Origin: Lentzea pudingi
Lineage (GTDB): Bacteria; Actinomycetota; Actinomycetes; Mycobacteriales; Pseudonocardiaceae
Direction: 5' to 3'
DNA: 64,000 nucleotides
Assembly: GCF_014646255.1 (NCBI RefSeq)
Contig: NZ_BMNC01000011.1
Span: forward strand, 62,001 to 126,000
Part shown: one piece after another, positions 32,320 through 43,085 of the stretch
Numbering within the stretch: position 1 is the stretch's first letter
Layout: each line of letters starts with the position of its first letter
The notes under the pieces: generated by a model
Told to the model about the DNA's origin: nothing
Databases searched by the model: none
Seen by the model: the letters and a program-made list of their open reading frames with translations, nothing else
Program-made: the position numbers and the translations under genes

Positions 32320-32937
32320 TTGTTCGCTGACCTGGGCGCTGCCCTGGCGGGCTTCGGCATGCCCGCGCTCGCCATCGTGCTGTTCACCATCGTCGTGCGG
32401 CTCGCGCTGCACCCCTTCTACCGCGCCGCCGTGCGCGGGGAGAAGGCCAAGGCCAAGCTCGCGCCGGAGATCCAGAAGCTGCAGAAGAAGTACGGCAAGG
32501 ACCTGATGCGGCTCTCCGAGGAGTCGCAGAAGGTCTACAAGAAGAACGGGGTGTCGATGTTCGCCGGCATGCTGCCGATGCTCGCGACGGTCCCGTTCTT
32601 CATGGTCATCTACCAGGTCGTGACGACGCCGAACCCGTTGCTGGAGGGCACGTTGTTCGGCGTCTCGCTCGGCACGCACTTCACGTCCGGCTTCGCGTGG
32701 GTGTTCTTCGTGCTGTTCGGGCTGCTCGCCGTGGTCGCCTACCTGACCGTGAAGTGGCAGCAGTCGCGGATGACGACCACGCCCCAGCCGGGCTTCATGA
32801 CCGGGCTGATCAAGGTGCTGCCGTTCGGGACGATCCTCGTGGCGGCCTACCTTCCGCTGGCAGCCGGGTTGTACCTGCTCACCACGACGACGTGGACGAT
32901 CGCGGAACGGGCGTTGCTCTACCGCATCCTGAGCTGA
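32320..32937 (+). CDS. yidC: YidC/Oxa1-family membrane insertase, short form
   Basis: 205 residues from TTG 32320. It has the Oxa1 core: an amphipathic/transmembrane start (LFTIVVRLALHPFYRAAVRGEK with the conserved hydrophilic-groove Arg), a basic coiled hairpin (LAPEIQKLQKKYGKDLMRLSEESQKVYKK by position), and helices 2-5 (MFAGMLPMLATVPFFMVIYQV ...). It is shorter than the main YidC (~350) and lies with DUF6412, so it is a second insertase. Its 3' end overlaps the convergent PucR gene by 19 bp. Confidence 0.92.
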   Translation: MFADLGAALAGFGMPALAIVLFTIVVRLALHPFYRAAVRGEKAKAKLAPEIQKLQKKYGKDLMRLSEESQKVYKKNGVSMFAGMLPMLATVPFFMVIYQVVTTPNPLLEGTLFGVSLGTHFTSGFAWVFFVLFGLLAVVAYLTVKWQQSRMTTTPQPGFMTGLIKVLPFGTILVAAYLPLAAGLYLLTTTTWTIAERALLYRILS

Positions 32938-34445
32938 AGCTGGGCGATGAGCCGGACGAGCGGGTCGTCCAGGTCGAGATCGATCCGCTTGAGCCGGTAC
33001 CTCAACGTGTTGGGGTGGACGTGCAGCTTGTCCGCTGCCGCGCGCACGTCGCCCAACGCGTCGAGGTAGGCGAGCAGTGACTTCGCGAGTTCGGGGTCAA
33101 GCGCGTCGATTCGCGGGTCCCGGATCCGCGGGTTGTCCTGCAACAGCGCGAGGATCTCGCTCACCAGCACCTGCGAGCGGACGTCGGCGAGCGTCGCCAC
33201 CTCGACGTCGAGGTCGCGGGCCATCGCGTCCAGCACGCGTTCGGCCTCCTGGCGCGAGATCCGCGCGTCGTCCAGTGTGGACACCGTCGAGCCGACCGCG
33301 GCCTGCACCGCCGTGTGCAGGTGACGGCGTGCGGTGGTGACGATCTCCCTGGTCAGGCTCAGGAGCTGGGCATTCGGGGCGAGGTCCGGGAGCAGGACGT
33401 AGGTGCGGCCGCCGGACTCGCTGACCAGGGCGCTGCGCCGGTACGCCGCCGCGTGCACGGAGATCAGGCCGGTCATCTCGGCGCGGCGGAGTTCGTGTTC
33501 GCTGCGGTCGCCCTCGGCGCTGCGGACCGCGAACACCACGACGGCGGCGGGTTTCTTCGGGTCGGCGCCGATCTGGCCGGCGACGGTGGCGGCGTCCATG
33601 CGGCCGGTGAGCAACGCCGCCAGCAGGTTCTCGCGGAACCTCGATGTGGGCTGGTTGCGCTGCTGGATGAGGTGCGGGGCGGTGACGCGGGCGGCGCCGA
33701 GCAGCGCTCGTTCGGCCTGCTCGGCCAGCGGCTGGTCGCCCTCCTGCACCCAGATCGTGCCGAGCGGTTGCCTGCCCGCGTGGATGCCGACGGCGATGCG
33801 CCTGCGGATGCCCAGCTCGGGGCGTTCGTCGATGCGGACGACCTCCTCGCCCGAGCGCAGCAGGTTGTAGACGCCCCACTCGCGCAGCATCTTCAGGTAC
33901 GGCTCGGGGCCCTGACGGCCGAGGATCGACAACCGGCGCAGCTCGTCGACCTCGTCGGACGAGCGGGAGTACGCGAGCACACGGCTCGCGGTGTCCTCGA
34001 TGCTGACGATGCCGCCGGTCAGGGTGGCAATCGTTTGCGCGAGCGCGAACAGGTCCCCGAGGACCTCGCCGTCGTCGGTCGTCGTGGTCAGCACGCCCTT
34101 GGCGAGCGACTCCAGGTGGCCCCAGCGGACCTCGGGTCTGACCTCGAGCAACGCCACTCCGGCGTCCGTGGCCGCCTGTTCGAGCGTCTGAGACGACTCT
34201 TTGACCGCTACAGCCGCGGCCTTGGCCCGTCCGGCGGCTCTGATCAGCGGCAACGCGGCACGGCCTCGGGCGCCGATGAGCAGGGCGAGGTCTCCGGCCG
34301 CCACGTCCGGGGGGTCGTCCGGATCCATGATCACCACATCGCGCACGTCTACTTCCAGGCCCTGCGGGGCAACCTGCAGTTCGACGAGCGGATCGCCCAG
34401 CGCGATGAGAACGTGGCGGAGACTCGACACTGTTCGATCGTACAT
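32919..34445 (-). CDS. PucR-family regulator of proline catabolism (PruR-type)
   Basis: 508 residues from ATG 34445. An N-terminal sensory/PucR part (~1-150) leads to a GGDEF-like middle region (CdaR type, ~290-400) and a C-terminal PucR helix-turn-helix: LAKSLLAYLDALGDVRAAADKLHVHPNTLRYRLKRIDLDL, of which the key part is LHVHPNTLRYRLKRI. It is divergent from pruA with a 92-bp gap. In actinomycetes this arrangement is the PruR activator of the pruA-proline dehydrogenase genes, induced by proline. Confidence 0.9.
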   Translation of the reverse strand: MYDRTVSSLRHVLIALGDPLVELQVAPQGLEVDVRDVVIMDPDDPPDVAAGDLALLIGARGRAALPLIRAAGRAKAAAVAVKESSQTLEQAATDAGVALLEVRPEVRWGHLESLAKGVLTTTTDDGEVLGDLFALAQTIATLTGGIVSIEDTASRVLAYSRSSDEVDELRRLSILGRQGPEPYLKMLREWGVYNLLRSGEEVVRIDERPELGIRRRIAVGIHAGRQPLGTIWVQEGDQPLAEQAERALLGAARVTAPHLIQQRNQPTSRFRENLLAALLTGRMDAATVAGQIGADPKKPAAVVVFAVRSAEGDRSEHELRRAEMTGLISVHAAAYRRSALVSESGGRTYVLLPDLAPNAQLLSLTREIVTTARRHLHTAVQAAVGSTVSTLDDARISRQEAERVLDAMARDLDVEVATLADVRSQVLVSEILALLQDNPRIRDPRIDALDPELAKSLLAYLDALGDVRAAADKLHVHPNTLRYRLKRIDLDLDDPLVRLIAQLQLRMR

Positions 34446-34537
34446 CTGACCTGGTGAATCTTGGCCTGTTGAACAACCGAGGCCAGGTCGCGCGGACTTA
34501 CGGTTTGCGTACCGAACAAGCCCAGAAGGAGTTGCGA

Positions 34538-36163
<1,626 letters not shown>

Positions 36164-36178
36164 ACCAGGCCCTTCTGA

Positions 36179-36225
36179 GTGAGGGGAACGTCGTTGCGCC
36201 ACAAGCACTTCGACGTTCCCCTCAC
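36179..36225 (+). terminator. Hairpin between pruA and the proline dehydrogenase gene
   Basis: A perfect 15-bp stem (GTGAGGGGAACGTCG with its complement 36211-36225, 17-base loop) is followed by CTTTC. It lies 15 bp after pruA and 25 bp before the next start codon. It could partly terminate or stabilise the message, so that the dehydrogenase is made at a different level. Confidence 0.75.
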
Positions 36226-36250
36226 CTTTCACACCCTGAGGACGTGAACC

Positions 36251-37174
36251 ATGTTGCGCTCCAGCCTCCTCCTGGCGTCCCGCAGCGCGGGTGCCCGCAA
36301 GCTCGTCGAGTCGACGCCGCTGACCCGGCCCGTCGTCGAGCGGTTCGTCGCCGGTGCCGACGTCTCCTCCGCGATCCGGGCGACCGCCGAGGTGCTCGCC
36401 GACGGTCGTCTGGTGACCCTCGACCACCTCGGTGAGGACACCTTCGAGGAGTCGCAGGCCAACGCGACCGTCGAGGCGTACCTGACGCTGCTGGCGCGGC
36501 TGGAGGCACAAGGGCTGACCGACGGCGCCGAGGTCTCGGTCAAGCTGTCGGCCGTCGGCCAGTCGCTGGCGGTCGACGGCGAGAAGATCGCGCTGGAGAA
36601 CGCCCGTCGCATCTGCACGGCGGCCGCTGTCGTCGGCACGACCGTGACGCTCGACATGGAGGACCACACCACCACGGACTCGACGCTGAGCATCCTGCGC
36701 GAGCTGCGCGTCGACTTCCCGTGGGTCGGCGCGGTGCTGCAGGCCTACCTGCACCGCACCGAGCAGGACTGCCGCGACCTGGCGTACTCCGGTTCGCGCG
36801 TGCGGTTGTGCAAGGGCGCGTACCAGGAGCCCGCTTCCGTTGCGCACCAGGACAAGCACGAGGTCGACCTGTCCTACGTGCGGTGCCTGAAGGTGCTCAT
36901 GGAAGGTGATGGCTACCCGATGGTCGCCTCGCACGACCCGCGCCTGATCGCGATCGCCGCCGACCTGGCGTCCGCCCGATCCAAGGACTCCTACGAGTTC
37001 CAGATGCTGTACGGCATCCGGCCCGAGGAGCAGCGCCGCATCGCCGCCGAGGGCAACCGCATGCGCGTGTACCTGCCCTACGGCGACGAGTGGTACGGCT
37101 ACTTCATGCGCCGTCTCGCGGAGCGTCCGGCCAACGTGGCGTTCTTCGCGCGCTCGCTGCTCACCAAGAGCTGA
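36251..37174 (+). CDS. Proline dehydrogenase
   Basis: 307 residues from ATG 36251. The FAD-barrel motifs of monofunctional ProDH are present: VSVKLSAVGQSL, TLDMEDHTTTDSTL (key MEDH), VGAVLQAYLHRTEQD, RLCKGAYQEP, VASHDPRL, the EFQMLYGIR signature and the C-terminal YGDEWYGYFMRRLAERPAN. It oxidises proline to pyrroline-5-carboxylate, which PruA then uses. It is downstream of pruA past a hairpin. Its last 14 bases overlap the convergent ATPase gene. Confidence 0.95.
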   Translation: MLRSSLLLASRSAGARKLVESTPLTRPVVERFVAGADVSSAIRATAEVLADGRLVTLDHLGEDTFEESQANATVEAYLTLLARLEAQGLTDGAEVSVKLSAVGQSLAVDGEKIALENARRICTAAAVVGTTVTLDMEDHTTTDSTLSILRELRVDFPWVGAVLQAYLHRTEQDCRDLAYSGSRVRLCKGAYQEPASVAHQDKHEVDLSYVRCLKVLMEGDGYPMVASHDPRLIAIAADLASARSKDSYEFQMLYGIRPEEQRRIAAEGNRMRVYLPYGDEWYGYFMRRLAERPANVAFFARSLLTKS

Positions 37175-39578
37175 GGTCCTCGGCCGTCTCGAGGGCGAAC
37201 TGCAGTTTCACCGGCTCACCGGCTGCGCGGAGGACGTCGACCGCGCGGCGGGTGAGCCGAAGTGCTTTCTCCGTCTCGTGCTTCGTCTCCGCGCAGAGCC
37301 GGCCGTAGATCGTCAGCGCGTCGGCGTAGTCGGCGTTCGCGTCGAGGTCGAGCCCGGACATGTGCCACAGCACGATCGCGCTGTGCGCGGTGCCGCGCGC
37401 CTCTTCCTTCCGTTCCGCGGCGCGGAGTCGGCACACGTGCCGCTGGAGCGCATCGAGGTAGACGGTGGGTGCCGTCTTCGGCCGCAGTGCCCGGCAGATC
37501 TCGACCGTGAACTCGGACATCCGCACCGCGCGGACGTGGTGGTCCGAATCGGACAGTGCGCGGGCCGTGTTCTGCAGCGGTGGCGCCAGTTTCGCGCCGA
37601 AGAACTCGACGAGCTGCGACGGCAGTCGGTGGCAGAGGTCGAGGCACTCGTCGGCCGAGTCCATCGCCCGGCCGTCCTGGCCGTGCTGGAGTTGTTGCTG
37701 GACCAGGATCGCCAGGGCGATCACGAGGCTCGCCTGGTTCCAGACGAGGTCCTCGGCGACCAGGTCCCGGTACACCTCGACGGCTTCCGCGGCCGCGTCG
37801 ACGTCGCCCACGACCTTGGCGACGTTGAGCAGGGCGCCGCCCAGGCCCTTGCGGTCCCCGATCTCACGCCACAGCATCACGGCCTCGCGCGCGGTGAGCG
37901 CGGCGTCGACGTCGTCGGTGAGTTCCAGCAACGCCTGGCTGCGTCGCGTCAGCGCGTCCGCGAGTTCCTTGCCGAACGTCTTCGGGTGCGCGACGGCGAG
38001 GCGGCGGAACAGGTTCACGGCCTCCTCGAGCGTCTCGTTCGAGGCCTCGGCCCTGCCCAGGTCGAGGAACATGGTGCCCGCCGTGACGAGGTTGCGGGCG
38101 AGCTCCGGTTCGAAGCGCGGGTCCTCCTGCGCGACCACCCGCCAGTTCGCGATGGATAGCTGCATCGAGTCGGCCGCGTGCTGCCGGTTGCCCTCCATGT
38201 GGAAGCGGCGGGCCATCACGGCGGCGACCCTCGCGAAGTCGGCGCGGAAGAGCGCCGGGTGGTTCTTCGCGAGCTCCTGGAAGAGCAGGGTGGCGCGGCT
38301 GATCGCGGTCATCGCGTCCTCGTCGCGGCCGAGCGTCTGGTAGCGGTAGCTGATCTGCTCCAAAGCCGAGGCGAGCTGCGGGATGGTCTCCGGGTCGGCC
38401 TCCGCGATCGTGCGCCAGAGGTCGATCGCTTCCTCGGAGACGGCGAGCACCTCGTCGTTGCGCTGAGCGTTGATGAGCCGCAGACCCAGGTCTCCCAACG
38501 CGTCCGCGAGCAGCGGGCGGTTCTCTGGGTCCTTCCTCGCGAGCTCGCGGTAGCACCCGACCTCGGCCTGGGAGGCCTCGACGGACTCGTGCCGCAGGCC
38601 GCACAACATCGTTCTGGCGCTGAGCATCCCGTACATCTCGGCGCGTTCCAGGACGTCCTCGGCGCGCTCGATCAGGCGGCGCGTGAGGATCGACGGGATC
38701 GCGTCGGTGGCGAACCGCTCGTCGCGGAAGACCTCGCGGGCGATGGTCTCGACGGTGGCGAAGGACCCGATCTCCGCGGCGGCGCGGAGGCTGTCGCGGG
38801 CCATGTCGCGCACGACCGCCGGGGTGCCCGTGACGAGCTCGTCGAGCCTGGTGCGCAGCTGCGGCCAGCGTTGGGCGGCACGGGCCAGCAGGTCCGGGTC
38901 CGGGGTCGCCGGGGTGGCGACGGCGAGGTAGTCCTCGGCGATGCGGCCGGTCTTGCGGCCGTCGTCGCGCTTGAGCAGCTGCCGCACGAGCTGGGTGCGG
39001 TTCACGTCGCACGGGTCGCCGTGCACCGCGGTCAGCGCGGCCATGTGCAGGTCGAGGACCGTCTCCTGGGCGATGTTGGGCGGCGGCTCGTCCGGGGCCG
39101 TGACGTCGAGGTGCTTGGCGAAGTGCTGGCAGGCGAGCGTGAACGACTCCTCGCGGTTCTCGAGCGTCGCGGCGAGCTCGACGGCCATGACCTCGTGGTC
39201 GAAGTCCGCGATGCGCTGGCGGGTGGAGGACCACCACCAGCCCGTCGTCCTCGACGCGAGCAGCACCCGCGTGCGCGCCGGTCCGTGCCGGAGCGTGTCC
39301 TGCAGCTGCAGGAAGACGTCCTGCCACCGCAGCCGGTCGGCGTCGTCGATGACGAGCAGCCTGCCGTGCGTCTCGCTGTCCCAGTGCTCCTCCTGGAAGC
39401 GCTGGAGCAGCCTGGTCTTGCCCGCGCCCGCCGGGGCGTGCAGCAACAGGGACGCCTGGGGCACGGCGCTGTCGCGCCAGAGCGTGAGTGTGTGCAGTTC
39501 GGATTCTCTGCCGTGAAAGGGGACCACCTGATGGGTGGGATCCAGCAAAGCGGCGACGCTGAGTGCTCGGTCCACCAA
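37161..39578 (-). CDS. Large STAND-like ATPase with helical (TPR-type) repeats
   Basis: 805 residues. Residues ~1-150 form a P-loop NTPase: Walker A LLHAPAGAGKTRLLQRF (~44-60), Walker B RLLVIDDADRL (~72-82), and a sensor-like RVLLASRTTGWW. A helical linker (~150-300) is followed by about 450 residues of TPR-like pairs (AISRATLLFQELAKNHP, NETLEEAVNLFRRLAVAHP, SEEAIDLWRTIAEADP). This NTPase-plus-repeat layout is that of STAND signal proteins, which assemble on ligand binding; no effector domain is visible. It is divergent from a DNA polymerase gene, and the partner is unknown. The start ATG 39578 is supported by family length only. Confidence 0.8.
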   Translation of the reverse strand: MVDRALSVAALLDPTHQVVPFHGRESELHTLTLWRDSAVPQASLLLHAPAGAGKTRLLQRFQEEHWDSETHGRLLVIDDADRLRWQDVFLQLQDTLRHGPARTRVLLASRTTGWWWSSTRQRIADFDHEVMAVELAATLENREESFTLACQHFAKHLDVTAPDEPPPNIAQETVLDLHMAALTAVHGDPCDVNRTQLVRQLLKRDDGRKTGRIAEDYLAVATPATPDPDLLARAAQRWPQLRTRLDELVTGTPAVVRDMARDSLRAAAEIGSFATVETIAREVFRDERFATDAIPSILTRRLIERAEDVLERAEMYGMLSARTMLCGLRHESVEASQAEVGCYRELARKDPENRPLLADALGDLGLRLINAQRNDEVLAVSEEAIDLWRTIAEADPETIPQLASALEQISYRYQTLGRDEDAMTAISRATLLFQELAKNHPALFRADFARVAAVMARRFHMEGNRQHAADSMQLSIANWRVVAQEDPRFEPELARNLVTAGTMFLDLGRAEASNETLEEAVNLFRRLAVAHPKTFGKELADALTRRSQALLELTDDVDAALTAREAVMLWREIGDRKGLGGALLNVAKVVGDVDAAAEAVEVYRDLVAEDLVWNQASLVIALAILVQQQLQHGQDGRAMDSADECLDLCHRLPSQLVEFFGAKLAPPLQNTARALSDSDHHVRAVRMSEFTVEICRALRPKTAPTVYLDALQRHVCRLRAAERKEEARGTAHSAIVLWHMSGLDLDANADYADALTIYGRLCAETKHETEKALRLTRRAVDVLRAAGEPVKLQFALETAEDLSSW

Positions 39579-39682
39579 TTCATAGTCGACCGCAGGTCAG
39601 GCCAGGGGTAGCAAGACCACACCATCGTGGACTTTTCCTGTTTTTCCTTCACTCCTTTGTTGTCTGGATTGGAGAAGCTCCA

Positions 39683-41401
39683 ATGGCTACCCACGCTCTG
39701 CAAACGTTTCCAGTTCAGCCTGGACTGAAACTGTCAGACCCCCTCGGCACAATCTGGGGTGTGCTGGTCGCCCTCGTTCTGGACGCGGACGGTGCGGGGC
39801 GGTGGCAGAAGCTGCACGACGACGGGACTCCGGCGGGTCCCGCGATGGTGGCTTCGTCGCTCGCCTCGGCCGTCGCGTCGCTGGAGCGCGCCCGGCCGCG
39901 CTGGGTGTGGGCGGACACGTCCGAGGTCTACCCCGTCCTGCTGGCCGCCGGGGTGCGCGTCGACCGGTGCTGGGACCTGCACCTGACCGAGGCGTTGCTG
40001 CTCGGGGTCGAGGGCCGGCACCGCGAGCCGAAGGAGCTCGCGGGGGCGCTGGCGCGGGTGCTGGGGCTGCCCGCCCCGGCCGACGCCGGGCCGCCGAAGA
40101 AGGACGACGCGCTGACGTTGTTCGGGCCGGAGCCGGTGGTGCTGCCGGGCGACACGGACCCGTTGGCCGCGTTGTCGCTGGTTTTCCGGGCACAGCAACG
40201 GAATCCGGCGCTCGGGCTGCTGATCGCGGCGGAGTCGGCGTCGGCGCTCGTGGCGGCGGAGATGACGTTCCACGGGCTGCCGTGGCGGGAGGACGTGCAC
40301 AACAGGTTGCTGCAGGAGGTGCTCGGGCCGCGTCCGGCACCTGGTCAGCGGCCGAAGCTGCTGCAGGCGCTGGCGGACGAGATCCAGGAGGCGTTCGGCG
40401 GCCGGGAGATGAACCCGGACGCACCTGCGAGCATCGTGAAGGCGTTCGCCAGAGCCGGCATCGAGGTGCCCTCGGCGCGGCGGTGGGTGTTGAAGAAGGT
40501 CGACCACCCCGCGGTGAAACCGTTGCTGGACTACAAAGAGCGCGCACGGCTGTGGGTAGCGCACGGCTGGTCGTGGCTCGACACGTGGGTCGAGGACGGG
40601 AGGTTCCGGCCGGACTACGTCGTGGGCGGGGTCGTCACCGGGCGCTGGGCGTCGCGGGGCGGAGCCGCGTTGCAGATCCCGCGACTGATGCGGCAGGCCG
40701 TGATCGCCGACGACGGCTGGTGCCTCGTCGCGGCGGACGCCTCCCAGCTCGAACCGCGGATTCTCGCTGCCCTGTCAGGGGATGAGCGGTTGATCGAGGT
40801 CTGCGGGGACGACGACCTCTACGCGGCGCTGGCGCGGGACTCGTTCAAGGGCGAGCGGCCGCGGGCGAAGATCGCGATGCTGTCGGCGATGTACGGCGGC
40901 ACCTCGGGCGAGGCTGGGCCGCTGCTCGCCGTGCTGCGCAAGAGGTTCCCGATCGCGGTCGGGTACGTGGAGGACGCCGCGCGGGCCGGTGAGCAGGGCA
41001 GGATGGTGCGCACGCGGCTGGGTCGCACGTCGCCGACGCCGTCCGCGGCGTGGCAGGAGCTGACCGGGGGCGCCGACGAGTCTGGCGAGTCGTCGAGCTC
41101 GTCACGGCAGGCGGCGCGGAACTGGGGGCGGTTCACCCGGAACTTCGTGGTGCAGGGCAGCGCGGCGGACTGGACGGCGGCGTTGCTGGGCGTGCTGCGG
41201 ACCAAGCTCCCCGCCGACGCGCACCTGGTGTTCTTCCAGCACGACGAGGTGCTCGTGCACTGCCCGCGGGCCGACGCCGACGCCGTGGTCGAGGCGATCG
41301 CCGCCGCCGGACGCGAGGCGACACGGCTGCTGTTCGGCGAGACATCGGTGCGCTTCCCGATGAACGCGGTGCCCGTGACCTGCTACGCCGACGCGAAATA
41401 A
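39683..41401 (+). CDS. Bifunctional 3'-5' exonuclease / DNA polymerase, family A
   Basis: 572 residues from ATG 39683 with GGAG nearby; the frame is open back to 39563. Residues ~1-180 resemble a 3'-5' exonuclease fold. The polymerase half has motif A VAADASQLEPRILAALSGD (catalytic Asp), motif B RAKIAMLSAMYGG (the O helix with Arg/Lys/Tyr), and motif C FFQHDEVLVHCP (catalytic Asp-Glu). The insert GGADESGESSSSSRQAARN separates them. It lacks the 5' nuclease of DNA polymerase I. This actinobacterial form is considered an accessory repair polymerase. It is divergent from the STAND-like gene. Confidence 0.92.
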   Translation: MATHALQTFPVQPGLKLSDPLGTIWGVLVALVLDADGAGRWQKLHDDGTPAGPAMVASSLASAVASLERARPRWVWADTSEVYPVLLAAGVRVDRCWDLHLTEALLLGVEGRHREPKELAGALARVLGLPAPADAGPPKKDDALTLFGPEPVVLPGDTDPLAALSLVFRAQQRNPALGLLIAAESASALVAAEMTFHGLPWREDVHNRLLQEVLGPRPAPGQRPKLLQALADEIQEAFGGREMNPDAPASIVKAFARAGIEVPSARRWVLKKVDHPAVKPLLDYKERARLWVAHGWSWLDTWVEDGRFRPDYVVGGVVTGRWASRGGAALQIPRLMRQAVIADDGWCLVAADASQLEPRILAALSGDERLIEVCGDDDLYAALARDSFKGERPRAKIAMLSAMYGGTSGEAGPLLAVLRKRFPIAVGYVEDAARAGEQGRMVRTRLGRTSPTPSAAWQELTGGADESGESSSSSRQAARNWGRFTRNFVVQGSAADWTAALLGVLRTKLPADAHLVFFQHDEVLVHCPRADADAVVEAIAAAGREATRLLFGETSVRFPMNAVPVTCYADAK

Positions 41402-41461
41402 GTCCAATCGAAACGGTGGTCTTCTCGGCGTTGGTCCGAACGGGCGCTTGTTCTTACGCCG

Positions 41462-41475
41462 TGAGAGCGCTCTCA
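41462..41475. promoter_or_regulatory. CebR-like LacI operator
   Basis: TGAGAGCGCTCTCA is a 14-bp perfect palindrome, differing from the CebR operator TGGGAGCGCTCCCA of Streptomyces in two symmetric positions. It lies 38 bp upstream of the GH16 start, so the glucanase is probably repressed until cello-oligosaccharide or a related sugar appears. Confidence 0.8.
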
Positions 41476-41513
41476 TAAGTGGACTGCACCCGTGACAAGG
41501 AGGTCACTCGCGC

Positions 41514-42893
41514 ATGAAGCAACGCCGCCGCGTGCTCGCGGCCACGACAGCGCTAATTGCCGCGGTACCCCTGGCGATCGCCGCCATGTCCGCCAACGCC
41601 TCGATCCCACCCCCTGCGTCGGGATGGACGCAGGTGTGGGGTGACGACTTCAACGGTTCCAACGGATCGCTGCCGTCGAGCTCCAACTGGATCATCGACA
41701 CCGGCCACGGTTACCCCGGCGGACCTGCCAACTGGGGTACGGGCGAGATCCAGAACTACACGAACAGCACGAACAACCTCAAGCTCGACGGCAACGGCAA
41801 CCTGCGCATCACCGCGTTGAAGGACGGCGGTGGCAACTGGACGTCGGCGCGCATCGAGACCCAGCGCTCGAACTTCAAGCCCGCGGCCGGCGGCAAGCTC
41901 GCCATCGAGGGCCGCATCCAGATGCCGAACGTCACGGGTGAGGCAGCCCTGGGCTACTGGCCCGCGTTCTGGACCCTAGGCGCGCCGTACCGCGGCAACT
42001 ACTGGAACTGGCCGGGCATCGGCGAGTTCGACATCATGGAGAACGTCAACGGCATCAACTCCGTGTGGGGCGTCCTGCACTGCGACGTCGCTCCCGGCGG
42101 CGCCTGCGGCGAGTTCACCGGCATCGGCAACTCGCGGACGTGCCCCGGCGCGTCCTGCCAGTCCGCCTTCCACACGTACCGCTTCGAGTGGGACGACGCC
42201 GCGAAGACGTTCACGTGGTTCGTCGACGGCCAGTCGTTCCACCAGGTGACGCAGGCACGTGTCGGCGTCAACGTGTGGAACGCGATGACGTCGCACGCGG
42301 GCCACTTCATCCTGCTCAACCTCGCGATGGGCGGCGCGTTCCCGAACGCGCTCAACAACAACCAGCCGACCCCTGTCGCAGCCACGCAGTCCGGGCACTC
42401 GATGGTCGTGGACTACGTGGCCGTCTACTCGGCTGGTGGCACCGTCCCGACCACCACCACTACGACCACGACGTCGAACCCCGGCGGTGGGGGTTCCGCG
42501 TACAACGAACTGCAGGCGGAGAACGCTTCCGAGCGCTCCGGCGGTTCCGTTGCGCCCGGTGATGGTGGCTCGGGCGTGCACCAGATCGCGAACGGCGGCT
42601 ACCTGAAGTTCTCCGGCGTGAACTTCGGCACCGGCCCCGCACGCCAGTTCAACGCCCGCGTCGCCTCCGGTGCGGGAGGCGGGGTGAGCGGACTGGTCGA
42701 GGTGCGGCTCGGGTCGCGCACGGCGACTCCGGTCGGGTCGTTCGCGGTGGGCAACACCGGTGGGTGGGACGCGTGGAGAACCATCCCCGCGAACATCTCG
42801 AACGTCACCGGTACGCACGACGTGTACGTCACGTTCACGAGCGGGCAGCCTGCGCCGTACGTGAGCGTGAACTGGGTGAAGTTCGGAACCTGA
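41514..42893 (+). CDS. Secreted beta-glucanase (GH16) with CBM6
   Basis: 459 residues from ATG 41514 with AAGGAGG upstream. The signal peptide is MKQRRRVLAATTALIAAVPL with cleavage near ANAS. The GH16 catalytic barrel (~35-305) has the active-site motif IGEFDIMEN (two Glu and the Asp). A Thr-rich linker (TTTTTTTTSNPGGGG, ~315-330) connects to a C-terminal carbohydrate-binding module of family 6 (~333-459: AENASERSGG, GGYLKFSGVNF, VYVTFTSGQ). It likely hydrolyses beta-1,3 or mixed-linkage glucan outside the cell. The LacI-type operator upstream suggests sugar induction. Confidence 0.93.
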   Translation: MKQRRRVLAATTALIAAVPLAIAAMSANASIPPPASGWTQVWGDDFNGSNGSLPSSSNWIIDTGHGYPGGPANWGTGEIQNYTNSTNNLKLDGNGNLRITALKDGGGNWTSARIETQRSNFKPAAGGKLAIEGRIQMPNVTGEAALGYWPAFWTLGAPYRGNYWNWPGIGEFDIMENVNGINSVWGVLHCDVAPGGACGEFTGIGNSRTCPGASCQSAFHTYRFEWDDAAKTFTWFVDGQSFHQVTQARVGVNVWNAMTSHAGHFILLNLAMGGAFPNALNNNQPTPVAATQSGHSMVVDYVAVYSAGGTVPTTTTTTTTSNPGGGGSAYNELQAENASERSGGSVAPGDGGSGVHQIANGGYLKFSGVNFGTGPARQFNARVASGAGGGVSGLVEVRLGSRTATPVGSFAVGNTGGWDAWRTIPANISNVTGTHDVYVTFTSGQPAPYVSVNWVKFGT

Positions 42894-42948
42894 CCCCTGG
42901 ATTCGGGGTTCGCTGGCCCCGTCCGCTACGATGTCATCCGTACGACAC

Positions 42949-43020
<72 letters not shown>

Positions 43021-43024
43021 TTCG

Positions 43025-43058
43025 AGAAAGGGCCCGGTCTTCTGACCGGGCCCTTTCT
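43025..43058 (+). terminator. Terminator of tRNA-Val
   Basis: A perfect 15-bp stem (AGAAAGGGCCCGGTC with its complement 43044-43058) with loop ttct starts five bases after the tRNA. Only GTGTT follows, so it works by the stem more than by a T-tract. Confidence 0.85.
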
Positions 43059-43085
43059 GTGTTCTCGAACGGGTAGCGTCGGGCT

